Origin: Aquabacterium sp. A3
GTDB taxonomy: Bacteria; Pseudomonadota; Gammaproteobacteria; Burkholderiales; Burkholderiaceae_C
NCBI RefSeq assembly: GCF_038069945.1
Contig: NZ_JBBPEV010000001.1
Coordinates: 1,178,001 to 1,242,000, forward strand
Length of the DNA stretch: 64,000 nt
Direction: 5' to 3'
Part shown: in pieces, positions 9,753 through 19,103 of the stretch
Numbering within the stretch: position 1 is the stretch's first letter
Layout: each line of letters opens with the position of its first letter
Notes under the pieces: generated by a model
The model's input: only the letters and a program-made list of their open reading frames with translations
What the model was told of the DNA's origin: nothing
The model's database searches: none
Program-made: the position numbers and the translations under genes

Positions 9753-11803
9753 GGCGTGGTGGCGGCAGGCGGTTGCGGGGGGTCGGACATGTCCAGCAAG
9801 GGCAAGGTGAGCGTGAACGTGGTGCCCCGGCCCTGTTGGCTTTCGACCGTCAGGCGGCCGCCAAGTTCAGCGACGTACTGCGCGCTTTCGTAAGCCCCGA
9901 TGCCCATGCCCGCGGTTTTGGTGGATTGAAAGGGTTTGAACAGTTGCTGACGCATGAACTCTTCGCTCATGCCCACCCCATTGTCTTCGACTCTCAGGCA
10001 GGCGTGACTCCCATATCGGAGGGATACCAGCTTGACCATGTGCCCCTGGTGCTCGGTGGCGTCCAGCGCGTTCTGGACCAGGTGGCCGACCACCCGAGAG
10101 ATGCGCTCTTCGTGTCCGCGGGCGGTGACGCCCTCCTCCAGCGCCACCTCGATGTGACGGCCACGCTGTTGAGCAAGCTGCACCCACTGGCGGGCGATGG
10201 CCGAGAGATCGACCCCCACCGTGCCGCCTGCGGCCGGCTCGGCCCCTTCGCGCAGCTGCAGCATCATGGTTTTCATGCGCTCCAGGGCATGCTCGACCGT
10301 CATCAGCATGTCTTCCTGAAACTCGGGGTTGTCCTTGAGTCGACGCGCGTTCTTCATCATCAGCGACAGTTGCGTGACGATGTTCTTGAGGTCGTGGACC
10401 ACGAACGCCGACATCCGGTTGAAGGATTCGAACTTGCGTGACTCCATGAGCGCCTCGGTGGCCATGACCTGGGCCAGAAAGCTCGCCGCCTGGGTGGCTG
10501 CCGTTTTGAGCAGGTCGATGACCTCCCAGTTCACGTCCCAGTCGGTGCGAGGACGGCACAGCAACACAAACCCCAGTTCCACGCCCGCGCTCTTGAGCGG
10601 AATCAAGAGCCAGGCCTGGTCCAGCCCTTCCAGCCAGGCAGGCAGCACCAGGCCAGGGTAACGCTCGGGGTGTCGGTGGCGCTCGGCCAGGTTGATCACC
10701 CAGCCACTGTGCCTCATGAACTCGGCCAGGCTGCCGTCCAGCGGCTCGGCGGCCTGCACTGGCGGCAGGTTCCAGCGCGAGACCTGCCTCAGCGTTGGTG
10801 CGCCGGCCTCACGCAACCACAGCCCACCGGCAGGGCTCTCGACCATGCCGGCCAGGCCCTTGACGACCTGCAACTGCAAGGCCTGAGGCTCGGTGGACGA
10901 CGACAGGGCCTGCGTGAACTTCAACCACTCTTCTCGGTAGTCGTAGCGGTAACGCAGGAAGTGCTTGCCCAGCCACACGCGCAGCTTGGCGCGCAAGGTG
11001 CCGGAAAAAAACACCGCCACCAGGCAGGCCAGGCCAAAGACCAGCAGGCCCATCTGCAGCACCTGCCCCCAGTTGCCACCGAAATAGCGCAGGTAGTACC
11101 CCAGGCTGGCGATGAACAGCAAATAGGCTCCTGCCAGGGCGGCCGACACCGATTGAAAAGCCAGTTGGCGCGACACACGGACACGCGCCATCCAGGCGCT
11201 CTGGCGCACGCCCGACCAGGCCAGGAACGGCACCATCAAGGCGTGCACCCAGGCCCGGGCCGTCAGGGCATGCGCATCGACCGCCTGAAAGATCGTGGCC
11301 TGCGAAAACAGGTAGATGTCGAAGATGAAGGTGCCGGCCAGGCCAATGGCCACCGGCTTGATGCTCCAGCGGGCGTCCTCGGGCACATGGCGCAGCCACT
11401 GCTCCAGCAACACCAGGCCCGCAATGGCCAGCAGCGTGAAGCCCAGCGCACTGGGCAGCCACAGGCACCACAGCAGCAGCCCGCCGGCCACCAGGGCGCC
11501 CACGGCCACCGGTCTGGCGCCCGTCTCACCCGCCCGAGACAGCAGCATCAACAACACCAACGACCAGGCGCCGTAGCGCAAGGCGTCCAGGCGAACCTCG
11601 GTGAGCGCCACCCAGGGCGCGTGATCATGCAGTGCGCCGGCCAGGGCCCAGGCCAGGGACAGTGCCGCGGCCAGCCACAAGGCCAGCAGGCTTCGACGTG
11701 CCTCAGGATGGCGCCAGGTTTGTGCCGCCACCATGCCGGTGTACGCCAGGTACGCCAGCGCGCAGGCGGCGTGGCCGAGCTGCGTCAGTCCGGGCAGGTC
11801 CAT
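9749..11803 (-). CDS. prsK: XrtA/PEP-CTERM system histidine kinase PrsK
   Basis: Membrane sensor kinase for PrsR. Residues 1-285 form about eight to ten hydrophobic helices without a periplasmic sensor domain, suggesting it senses a membrane or lipid-soluble signal. A GAF-like domain follows (about 300-450). The dimerisation/phospho-acceptor segment is FVVHDLKNIV (His about residue 476). The catalytic domain has NALDATE, DNGVGM, a FQSTKTAGMGIG lid and a final GTTFTLTLP. Length 684 aa fits the family. It overlaps prsR by an ATGA junction and lies 28 bp downstream of the initiating transferase gene. Confidence 0.95.
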
Positions 11804-11831
11804 GGACGCATCCGCGACAGGGGCTCGGGCG

Positions 11832-13220
11832 TCATTGCGCGCCCTTGCCGGTCAACACCACCCCCACGGTTTCAAACAACACCACCAGGTCCAGAAAGAG
11901 CGAGTGGTTTTTGACGTAGTAGAGGTCGTACTGCAGTTTCTGCACCGAATCCTCCAGCGTGGATCCGTACTGGTAACGCACCTGGGCCCAGCCGGTCACC
12001 CCGGGTTTGATGCTGTGGCGTACCGCATAGAAGGGGATCTGCTGCGTGAGCTGGTCGACAAAAAACTGACGCTCGGGGCGGGGCCCCACCAGGCTCATGT
12101 CGCCCTTGAGCACGCTGAACAACTGAGGCAACTCGTCGATGCGGCACTTGCGGATCACACGCCCCACGCGGGTGACGCGGCTGTCGCCGGCGGTGGCCCA
12201 CTTGGGCACGCCGTCTTTTTCAGCATCGGTGCGCATGCTGCGAAATTTGACCACCTTGAATTCTTTGCCGCCCAACCCCACCCGGTCCTGGGTGTAGAAA
12301 ATCGCGCCACGGCTGTCCAGCTTGATCAGCAAAGCGGTGATCAACATGACCGGCAGCGTGAGGAGCAGCAAGAAGATGGCGCCCGTCAGGTCAACCACCC
12401 GCTTCAGGACGGTGCGCACCACGCCCTGGTCAAAGCCTTCGCCAAAGATCAGGTAGCCGGCAGACATCGCATCCAGGCGGATCTGCCCCACTTTGCGCTC
12501 GAAATGGGTGGCGATGTCGATCACGCTGATGCCATCGAGCTTGCAGTCCAGCAGCTCCCGCATGGGCATGCTGCCCCCACGCCGCTCGGTGAGCGCCACG
12601 ATGATTTCATCGACCTGCAGCTCGTTGACCAGCGTCGAGAGGTGCTGCCCGGGGCCATACACCGGATGCGAGTCGATGACCCGGTCTTTTTCGTTGGGGC
12701 TTTCCACAAAGCCCACGATGTCCACGTTGGGGTCAAACCGCAGCAGAGATTCGGCCACCGCCTTCGCGCGCGTGCCCACGCCATAGATCAGCACGCGGCT
12801 GCGGGTCATGCGCGACGGCAGGAAGGACTCCATCACCTCACGCTGCAGCACCACCAGGGTCTTGGCTGCCATCAGCACACCAAAGACCAGCCACACGCTC
12901 TTGTCGATGACCTTGGGCATCAACAGCAAAAACGCCAGGGTGATGAGCGCCGACGCCAGCCAGGCCACCAGGGCCCGGATGCGCATGGCCGTGCGGGTGT
13001 ACGAGCGGGCGTTTTCATACAGGCCCAAGGTGCCGTTGACCATGATGAAGGTCACGGTCACGAAGACGCCAGTGAGCGTGCTGTCCAGCACCGAGTCGGG
13101 CTGGCGCATGCTGGCTTGCAACCACACGGCAAAAAATGCGGCGGCCATCAAGACGGCCGCCTCAAAGAGAACCTGAAAAATGGAGCGCTTGTGGAAGTGG
13201 TGCCCAAAAATCTTGATCAT
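11832..13220 (-). CDS. XrtA-associated undecaprenyl-phosphate sugar phosphotransferase (EpsB/WcaJ type)
   Basis: Initiating enzyme of EPS repeat-unit synthesis. It transfers a sugar-1-phosphate from a nucleotide sugar to undecaprenyl phosphate at the inner membrane. Four to five N-terminal transmembrane helices lead to a CoA-binding/Rossmann-like middle domain (RVLIYGVGTRA) and a C-terminal bacterial sugar transferase domain with KRVVDLTGA, DRVGLGGKEF, KFRSMRTDAE, CRIDELPQL and LVGPRPERQFF. It matches the exosortase A-specific subfamily (about 460 aa). I prefer the ATG at 13220; TTG at 13229 in the same frame is possible. It heads the prsK-prsR-prsT group. Confidence 0.92.
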   Translation of the reverse strand: MIKIFGHHFHKRSIFQVLFEAAVLMAAAFFAVWLQASMRQPDSVLDSTLTGVFVTVTFIMVNGTLGLYENARSYTRTAMRIRALVAWLASALITLAFLLLMPKVIDKSVWLVFGVLMAAKTLVVLQREVMESFLPSRMTRSRVLIYGVGTRAKAVAESLLRFDPNVDIVGFVESPNEKDRVIDSHPVYGPGQHLSTLVNELQVDEIIVALTERRGGSMPMRELLDCKLDGISVIDIATHFERKVGQIRLDAMSAGYLIFGEGFDQGVVRTVLKRVVDLTGAIFLLLLTLPVMLITALLIKLDSRGAIFYTQDRVGLGGKEFKVVKFRSMRTDAEKDGVPKWATAGDSRVTRVGRVIRKCRIDELPQLFSVLKGDMSLVGPRPERQFFVDQLTQQIPFYAVRHSIKPGVTGWAQVRYQYGSTLEDSVQKLQYDLYYVKNHSLFLDLVVLFETVGVVLTGKGAQ

Positions 13221-13289
13221 CGATACCAAACCCTGTTTGCCGCCGCCAACCCGGTGCGCACTCGGGGTAACGGCGTGTAACTCTCCATC

Positions 13290-15089
13290 TTACGCCCGCA
13301 GCCGCCTGCTTTCATCCCCCGAAAAGGACGTCCACCACAACAGGAACTGCAGCAGGAATGCCACGCGGGTAAACTCGAAGACGCTGATCAGGCTGCCCAG
13401 CAGGCCGATGCTCAGCACGGCGCCCGCCCAGGGCCACCCGTCCGGCACACGCCCCGCCCGCCAGCCGCCATGCACGATCAGCACGGCCAGGGCCAACAGG
13501 GCAGGCAGTCCGCGCTCGACCAGCACCTCCAGGTACAGGTTATCGACATGCCAAGGGATAAAGTAAGACTGCGACACCGGCCACCAATGGGCGCTGCCCC
13601 GTGAAAAGTTCGCGTTTTGCAGGGGCACGGCCTGGCCATCGGCCCACAACTGCACTTGCTGCAGGCGCAACTGACCCGCCACCGACGACACCGACACCTT
13701 CAAGACCGCGGGCGATGCGCCGCGAAAGCCCGGCCCGTCCAGCGTGATCATGGCGTCGCCAGGTTGCCAGCTGGCCTGCATTTGCGCGCAATCGATGGGG
13801 TACAGCAGGTGCTGCTGGCACACGGCCACCGAGACCTGCAAGGGGTGCTCGACACGCCCATGCAGGCGCACATGCACGTGGTGCCCCCCCAGCCCCTCGG
13901 GCAGTTGAATGCGCTGCATGATGGCCCATCGGCCCGCCAGCTCCAGGCGAGTGGCCGGCCCCGAAAGCTCAACGTGAGCGGGGCCGTGGCCGCCTTCGGG
14001 CTGCCAGGTGGTGCGCCCAGGCAACTCGGCATGCCCATGGCGCTGGCTGTATTGCACGGGCACCTGCCCCAGCCCCAGGCCACGCCACAGGTCGGAGGGG
14101 CCCGTCATCAGGCCCGTGATGGCCTGCCAATGGCGCCAGCGCCCCACCGTGTCGTCCAGCGACTGCGCCAGGCGCTGCCCAGCCAGCTGGCTCATGGACA
14201 CCAGCAACACCACCTCCACCAGCCACAGCAGGCACAGGCCGCGCCAGGCGGGACGCCACCATGCGGGCCGCGAGGACGGGCTCTGCCGGCTCTGCCACCA
14301 AACCGCATGCGCGCTCAGCACCACGGCCACCACCAGGATCCCTCTGGAATAGGTGGTGACCACCACATACCAGCTCGCCATCAGCAGCACGGCGCCCACG
14401 GCAAAGCCAAGCGGCCGCCGTGCACGCGTCAGGGCCCACCAGGCGAACGGCAAGGCCATGGCCAGGTAGGCGTCGATGGCGCCGCCGCCCAGGTTCATCT
14501 CCCAGAACCAGCCGGTGGTTCGGTAGTCGCTGGCCAGATCCCACCATGCCACCGCCTGCAGGCGCTCGCAGAACACCGTCACACACAAGCAACCCAGCCC
14601 GGTCACCATGCCCCAGGACAGGCGGCGGGTGGCCTCGCGCTCGGCACGCCAAGGCCACAGGCACCAACAAGCCCACACCGCCCAGACCGTGGAGCGCGCG
14701 GCACGCAAAGGCGCCGCAGCCGAGTGCTCATCGCCCCAGAACACCTCCCACCACGCAGGCCACCCCGCATCGGCTCGCCACCAGGCCAGCCCCACGCTCA
14801 GGCACCACAGGGCCGCCATCGCGTACACCCACCAGGCGGGCCCGCGCGCGCCTGCGGGATGGGCGGGCCGAGGCGCCCGCCAGCGATGGAGCGTGGCGCC
14901 CAACAAGACCAGGGTCAGCAGCAACTCGAACTCGTCCACCTGCCGCCAGCCTGACCAGACGCCCAGGTGCGCCACCGGCAACAAGGCCAGCACGACGGCC
15001 ATGGCCCACACGGGCTGGCGTGCAGACCACAGCACCACCCCCAGCCCCCCCAGCGAGAGGGCCAGGGGCCACCACGGCACGGCCGTCAC
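13290..15089 (-). CDS. O-antigen ligase-like polytopic membrane protein with an embedded soluble domain
   Basis: Probable polysaccharide ligase or polymerase-like inner-membrane protein of 599 aa, not assigned to a named subfamily. About ten hydrophobic helices occupy residues 1-290. A soluble, strand-rich stretch (about 320-520) with LAGRWAIMQRIQLP and GGHHVHVRLHGRVEH follows, then terminal helices. The segment WHVDNLYLEVLVERGLPALL near residue 530 is the O-antigen-ligase-type HNxYLEVLxERG motif, here with a His-Val-Asp-Asn variant. It starts with GTG at 15089, overlapping the decarboxylase stop by 4 bp, so it belongs to the acyl ligase-decarboxylase operon. Its embedded domain is unusual for this family. 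Confidence 0.7.
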   Translation of the reverse strand: MTAVPWWPLALSLGGLGVVLWSARQPVWAMAVVLALLPVAHLGVWSGWRQVDEFELLLTLVLLGATLHRWRAPRPAHPAGARGPAWWVYAMAALWCLSVGLAWWRADAGWPAWWEVFWGDEHSAAAPLRAARSTVWAVWACWCLWPWRAEREATRRLSWGMVTGLGCLCVTVFCERLQAVAWWDLASDYRTTGWFWEMNLGGGAIDAYLAMALPFAWWALTRARRPLGFAVGAVLLMASWYVVVTTYSRGILVVAVVLSAHAVWWQSRQSPSSRPAWWRPAWRGLCLLWLVEVVLLVSMSQLAGQRLAQSLDDTVGRWRHWQAITGLMTGPSDLWRGLGLGQVPVQYSQRHGHAELPGRTTWQPEGGHGPAHVELSGPATRLELAGRWAIMQRIQLPEGLGGHHVHVRLHGRVEHPLQVSVAVCQQHLLYPIDCAQMQASWQPGDAMITLDGPGFRGASPAVLKVSVSSVAGQLRLQQVQLWADGQAVPLQNANFSRGSAHWWPVSQSYFIPWHVDNLYLEVLVERGLPALLALAVLIVHGGWRAGRVPDGWPWAGAVLSIGLLGSLISVFEFTRVAFLLQFLLWWTSFSGDESRRLRA

Positions 15090-16303
15090 AGCAAGATCTC
15101 GGCCGGGGCGGGGTGACTCAGGAAGCGCTGGGGGCTGGCCGAGGCGCCATAGGCGCCAGACTGAAACACCACCACCAGGTCACCGGGCTCGGCGCGGGGC
15201 AGTTCCACCTGCTGGGCCAGGGTGTCCATCGGGGTGCACAAGGGGCCCACCACATTCACCCGCTCGGTGGGGCCGCCGGGCGCCGCGCCGGCCAAGGCCA
15301 CCGGATACGGCCGACGTATGAGCTGCCCAAAATGACCCGCCGCCGCCAGGTGGTGGTGCATGCCCCCGTCGGTGACCACAAACACCTGGCCCCGGGACTC
15401 CTTGCGCTCCAGCACCCGGCACACGTAGGCGCCAGCCTCGCCCACCAGGTAGCGCCCCAGCTCCACCGTCATGTGGGCCTGGGGCCAGACCTGCTGCAGC
15501 GCTGGCCACAGCCGACCCATCGCCTGGCCCACGGCCTGGATGTCCAGCGGCGTCTCACCAGCGTGGTAAGGGATGCCCCAGCCCCCACCCACATTCACCG
15601 ACAACACCGGCGCGGGACATTGCTGCGCCCAGCCGCGCAGCATGTCCAGGGTTCTTTCGAACGCCGACACCAGCACCTCGGCCTTCAGGATCTGAGAGCC
15701 CGCATAGACATGAAAGCCCTCAAAGCGAAGGCCCTCGCGCGCCACCTCGGCCAGGACGGTCGGCACCTGTTCGGCGTCCACACCGAACACCTGGGCGCCC
15801 CCGCCCATGCGCATGCCCGCCGAGCGCAGCTCGAAATCCGGATTGACCCTCAGCGCCACCCGGGGGCCGAGCGCTGGTGACAGGCCCCACGACCGGGCCA
15901 ATTCACCCAGCAAGCGCACCTCGCGCAGCGACTCCACATGCAACAACGCGCCAGCGGCCACCGCCTGTCGCAACTCCAGCTCGGTCTTGCCAGGCCCCGC
16001 AAAACACACGTCTGCGGGCGCGCAACCGGCGTTCAATGCGGCATTCAGTTCACCGCCCGAAGCCACATCCATGCCATCCACCAGGCCAGCCAGGTGCCCC
16101 AGCAAGGCAGGCATGGGGTTGGCCTTGACCGCGTAGTACAGGCGCACCCCAGGGGGCAAGACCTGCCGCACCGCCTGCACACGCTCGGTCACCCGGCGTC
16201 GATCCACCACATAAAAGGGCGTCTGCCCCGCCCGCTCGGCCAGGCGGCGCACCGACCCATCGCCCAGCATCCATTGGCCATCGCGCCAGTCAAGCCACGT
16301 CAT
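15086..16303 (-). CDS. PLP-dependent decarboxylase, exosortase A system-associated
   Basis: Fold-type III (alanine-racemase-like) decarboxylase of the DapA/LysA/ornithine group, in the subfamily confined to exosortase A loci. The true substrate is unknown. The PLP-binding lysine is Lys60 in YYAVKANP. Other conserved parts are DVASGGEL, GPGKTELEL, the phosphate-binding NVGGGWGIPY and the C-terminal dimer-interface active-site motif GPLCTPMD, followed by FQSGAYG. Length is 405 aa. Start ATG 16303 overlaps the acyl ligase stop by 14 bp; the longer reading to 16357 is a shadow. Together with the ligase and ACP it probably makes or loads an amino-acid-derived or acyl group used in EPS decoration (inference). 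Confidence 0.9.
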   Translation of the reverse strand: MTWLDWRDGQWMLGDGSVRRLAERAGQTPFYVVDRRRVTERVQAVRQVLPPGVRLYYAVKANPMPALLGHLAGLVDGMDVASGGELNAALNAGCAPADVCFAGPGKTELELRQAVAAGALLHVESLREVRLLGELARSWGLSPALGPRVALRVNPDFELRSAGMRMGGGAQVFGVDAEQVPTVLAEVAREGLRFEGFHVYAGSQILKAEVLVSAFERTLDMLRGWAQQCPAPVLSVNVGGGWGIPYHAGETPLDIQAVGQAMGRLWPALQQVWPQAHMTVELGRYLVGEAGAYVCRVLERKESRGQVFVVTDGGMHHHLAAAGHFGQLIRRPYPVALAGAAPGGPTERVNVVGPLCTPMDTLAQQVELPRAEPGDLVVVFQSGAYGASASPQRFLSHPAPAEILL

Positions 16304-17888
16304 CCAGCCTCCATCGCTGTCGGTCGATCTTGCCGTTGGGGTTGCGCGGCAAGGCACTCACCCACTCCACCAGCCGGGGCACCATGTAGCCAGGCAAGTG
16401 TCGGCGGCAGTGTCTCATCAGCACATCGGTGCATGCCGCGTCGTCCACCGGGGCCTGCGGCCGCCGAGTGGCCACCACCCGCACCACGCTGCCCAAGACG
16501 TCGTCAGGATGGCCCAAAGCGATGGCCTCGGCCACCACCTCGCACGACAACACCACCTCTTCCACCTCGGTCGGGCTGACCCGGTAGCCCGACGTCTTGA
16601 TCAGGTCGTCGCCACGGGCCACGAAGTACAGATAGCCTTCGGCGTCTTGCCGCACCAGATCGCCTGAAAACACCACGCGCTCACCCAGGTCAGGGCGCCC
16701 ACTGGGCGACCACAGCCCAAAGCGCTCGGCGGTGGCTTGCGGATTGTTCCAGTAGCCCAAGGCCACCAGGGGCCCGCGGTGCACCAGCTGGCCCACCTCG
16801 CCCGGGTGACAAGGGCTGCCATCCGGTCGCAGCACCAGCACCTCGACGTTCGGGATGGCCTTGCCCATGGAATCGGGGCGTCGCCCCACCTGGTCAGGCG
16901 GCAGGTAGGTCGAGCGAAACGCCTCGGTGAGCCCATACATCAGGTAAGGCAAAGCCTGAGGCGCAGCGCCTTGCATGGCCGTCAGCAAGGACGACGACAC
17001 CCGCCCTCCCGTGCACGCCCAATACCGCAGGCGGTCGGCCGCGCCGGGCGGCCAGGGCTGCGCAAGCAGTTGCGCCAAGAGCGGGGGCACCGCCGTCAGC
17101 CCGGTCACACCGTGCTGCTGCATCACCAACAAGGTGTCGCGCGGCAAGACATGGTGGTGCAGCACCACCTGCGCCCCCACCATGAATGCGGTGGTGAGCT
17201 GGCTGAAGCCCGCGTCAAACGACAGCGGCAGCGCGGCCAGCAAGACATCGTCGGCCCGGTTGCCCAGGTAACGCACCACGCTGCCCGCCCCGGCCACCAG
17301 ATTGCGATGCGACACCATCACACCTTTGGCACGCCCCGTGCTGCCCGAGGTGTAGAAAATGGCGGCCAGGTCGGTGTCCACCACGGACGGGTCGGCCACA
17401 GGGTCTGAGTGGGCCCCTGGGGTTGCATCTGGGGTTGCATCTGGGGTTGCATCTGGCGTTGTATCTGGCCCCATGACCCGACACGGCGCAGGCGCAGGCC
17501 ACGCCGACAGCCAGGCCGACACCGAGGGTGGCGACAAGGCCACCAGCGCCCAGGCGCCCGCGTCCTGAATCACGTGCAAGGCCTGCGCCGGCTTGAGCAA
17601 GGGGTTGAGCGGCACCAGCACCCCGCCCGCCCGGCTGACGGCAAAACACACCGCCACGGTCTCGGGCAGCTTGTCCACCAGCACGGCAACGCGTGCGCCC
17701 GCCGGCAGGCCCGCGGACCGCAAGGTGTGGGCCCATGCTTCGATGCGGGACTGCAGGCGGCCGTAGGTCCAGCACGCCTCACCGGTGCGCAGGGCGATGG
17801 CGTCCGGGCAGCAGCCAGCCGCGCGACGCGGCAGGTCGTGCAGCAGGATCGGAGGCACACTCCACAGGTGATCAGGGGCCGCGCTCAT
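16290..17888 (-). CDS. AMP-forming acyl-CoA/acyl-ACP ligase, exosortase A system-associated
   Basis: ANL-superfamily adenylating enzyme that activates a carboxylic or amino acid with ATP and probably passes it to the ACP encoded divergently next door. Core motifs: FYTSGSTGRAKGVM (P-loop), YGLTEAF, FSGDLV, GRGDDLIK-type hinge RGDDLIKTSGYRV and catalytic lysine in PNGKIDRQRW. Length 532 aa is normal. Residues about 141-156 are an unusual insertion of TPDA repeats encoded by a 12-bp tandem repeat (17417-17464), in a loop before the P-loop. It heads a three-gene minus-strand operon; only 66 bp separate it from the ACP start, so divergent promoters must share this gap. Confidence 0.92.
   Translation of the reverse strand: MSAAPDHLWSVPPILLHDLPRRAAGCCPDAIALRTGEACWTYGRLQSRIEAWAHTLRSAGLPAGARVAVLVDKLPETVAVCFAVSRAGGVLVPLNPLLKPAQALHVIQDAGAWALVALSPPSVSAWLSAWPAPAPCRVMGPDTTPDATPDATPDATPGAHSDPVADPSVVDTDLAAIFYTSGSTGRAKGVMVSHRNLVAGAGSVVRYLGNRADDVLLAALPLSFDAGFSQLTTAFMVGAQVVLHHHVLPRDTLLVMQQHGVTGLTAVPPLLAQLLAQPWPPGAADRLRYWACTGGRVSSSLLTAMQGAAPQALPYLMYGLTEAFRSTYLPPDQVGRRPDSMGKAIPNVEVLVLRPDGSPCHPGEVGQLVHRGPLVALGYWNNPQATAERFGLWSPSGRPDLGERVVFSGDLVRQDAEGYLYFVARGDDLIKTSGYRVSPTEVEEVVLSCEVVAEAIALGHPDDVLGSVVRVVATRRPQAPVDDAACTDVLMRHCRRHLPGYMVPRLVEWVSALPRNPNGKIDRQRWRLDDVA
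17417..17464. repeat. 12-bp tandem repeat, four copies, in-frame in the acyl ligase gene
   Basis: Unit CTGGGGTTGCAT occurs three times exactly (17417, 17429, 17441) and once with two changes (17453). On the coding strand each unit encodes one TPDA-like tetrapeptide. A multiple of three keeps the frame, so copy-number slippage would only change loop length. Confidence 0.9.
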
Positions 17889-17954
17889 GGTTCACAATGG
17901 TAAGTGAAGGTGCGCCCGCCTTTGGCCGCCACAGACACGCCCCGCTGTCCCACG

Positions 17955-18212
17955 ATGGATCTTCTGCCCCCACTCCTGCATGCCCTGGATGACGCCCTGC
18001 AACTTGAGGGGCGAGCACAGCGCTTCAACCTTGACACGCCCTTGCTGGGCGCCCTGCCCGAGCTCGACTCGATGGGGGCCGTGGCCCTGGTCAGCCACCT
18101 GGAGCAACAGTTTGGCGTGGTGTTCGATGACGCCGACCTCCACGCGCAGACCTTCGCCACCGTGGGCAGCCTGTTGACGCTGGTTCAGCAGGCCCTGAAC
18201 CCGGTGGACTGA
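17955..18212 (+). CDS. Acyl carrier protein, exosortase A system-associated
   Basis: Small (85 aa) four-helix carrier protein. The phosphopantetheine attachment serine is Ser39 in LDSMGAV. It probably carries the acyl or aminoacyl group activated by the adjacent AMP-forming ligase. The ATG at 17955 fixes the start at MDLLPP; the upstream in-frame reading from 17904 overlaps the intergenic control region and is unlikely. It is followed after 12 bp by two alpha/beta hydrolase genes in the same direction, forming the plus-strand half of this divergent cassette. Confidence 0.9.
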   Translation: MDLLPPLLHALDDALQLEGRAQRFNLDTPLLGALPELDSMGAVALVSHLEQQFGVVFDDADLHAQTFATVGSLLTLVQQALNPVD

Positions 18213-18224
18213 ACAGGTGCGGCC

Positions 18225-19103
18225 ATGAGCGCCCACGCTGGCCAGGTCCTGGCCATGGATGGCCCCAACGGCGTGCTGTTTGGCCTGTATCACCCCCCGG
18301 CCACTCGGCCCTGTCGTGGGCGTGTGCTGCTGCTGCCGGCGCTGGCCGAAGAGTTCAACACCTGCCACCGTGTGTGCGCCCTGGCCTGCCGGCAGATGGC
18401 GCAAGCCGGCTTTGCCGTGCTGCGTTTTGACCTGAGCGGCACGGGCGACAGCGATGGCCGACTGGCCGACCTGGGCTGGCCGCACTGGCTGGCCGACAGC
18501 CAGGCGGCACTGCAGGCCCTGCGGGACGCCTCCAGCGACCAGGACCCCGACGTGCCGCTGTGGCTGTGGGGCGTGCGCGGCGGTGCGATGCTGTCCGCGG
18601 CACTGGCCGCCGAGCTGAACACCGCACCAGACAGCACCCCAAACGGGTCGGGCAAGTTGCTGAACGTGCTGTGGTGGCAACCCATCACCCAGGGCAGACA
18701 ACAGTTGCAGCAGTGGCTGCGCCTGGACACCGCCCGCCAATGGCTTGCCACCCCCGCCACGGCCGATGCCCCAAGCTCGGGCTCGGGTGCCAATGCGGCA
18801 GAGCGCCTGATGCACGAAACCGTCTCGCTGGGCGGCTACCCCATCACCCCGCGCTGGGCGGCTGAGCTGCGCGCCTTCAAGGCCCCCACGCCGGCCGGCC
18901 AAGGCCATTGGGTGTGGCTGGAATGCCAGGGCAAACCGGCCACCCCCAGCGTGGCGGCTCAACACCACGCAGCGGCCGTGGCCGACCAGGGATGGAAGGC
19001 GCAGGCCCTGGCGGTGCAGGCACCCAGCTTCTGGCTGAACCACGGCACCCAGGATGCCCCCGCCTTGCTGGCCGCCACCCTGGAGGCGATGCAAGCGCCA
19101 TGA
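18225..19103 (+). CDS. Alpha/beta hydrolase-fold protein, exosortase A 'hydrolase 2' type
   Basis: Alpha/beta-hydrolase fold (292 aa) in the subfamily found only beside exosortase A genes; probable role in trimming or transferring acyl groups from the ACP. Fold markers are LLLPALAEEFN and FDLSGTGDSDG (oxyanion/loop region). The nucleophile elbow reads GVRGG at residues 116-120, so Arg118 occupies the position of the catalytic Ser. This argues against classical serine hydrolysis, or indicates a different mechanism. It overlaps the next hydrolase gene by ATGA. Confidence 0.85.
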   Translation: MSAHAGQVLAMDGPNGVLFGLYHPPATRPCRGRVLLLPALAEEFNTCHRVCALACRQMAQAGFAVLRFDLSGTGDSDGRLADLGWPHWLADSQAALQALRDASSDQDPDVPLWLWGVRGGAMLSAALAAELNTAPDSTPNGSGKLLNVLWWQPITQGRQQLQQWLRLDTARQWLATPATADAPSSGSGANAAERLMHETVSLGGYPITPRWAAELRAFKAPTPAGQGHWVWLECQGKPATPSVAAQHHAAAVADQGWKAQALAVQAPSFWLNHGTQDAPALLAATLEAMQAP

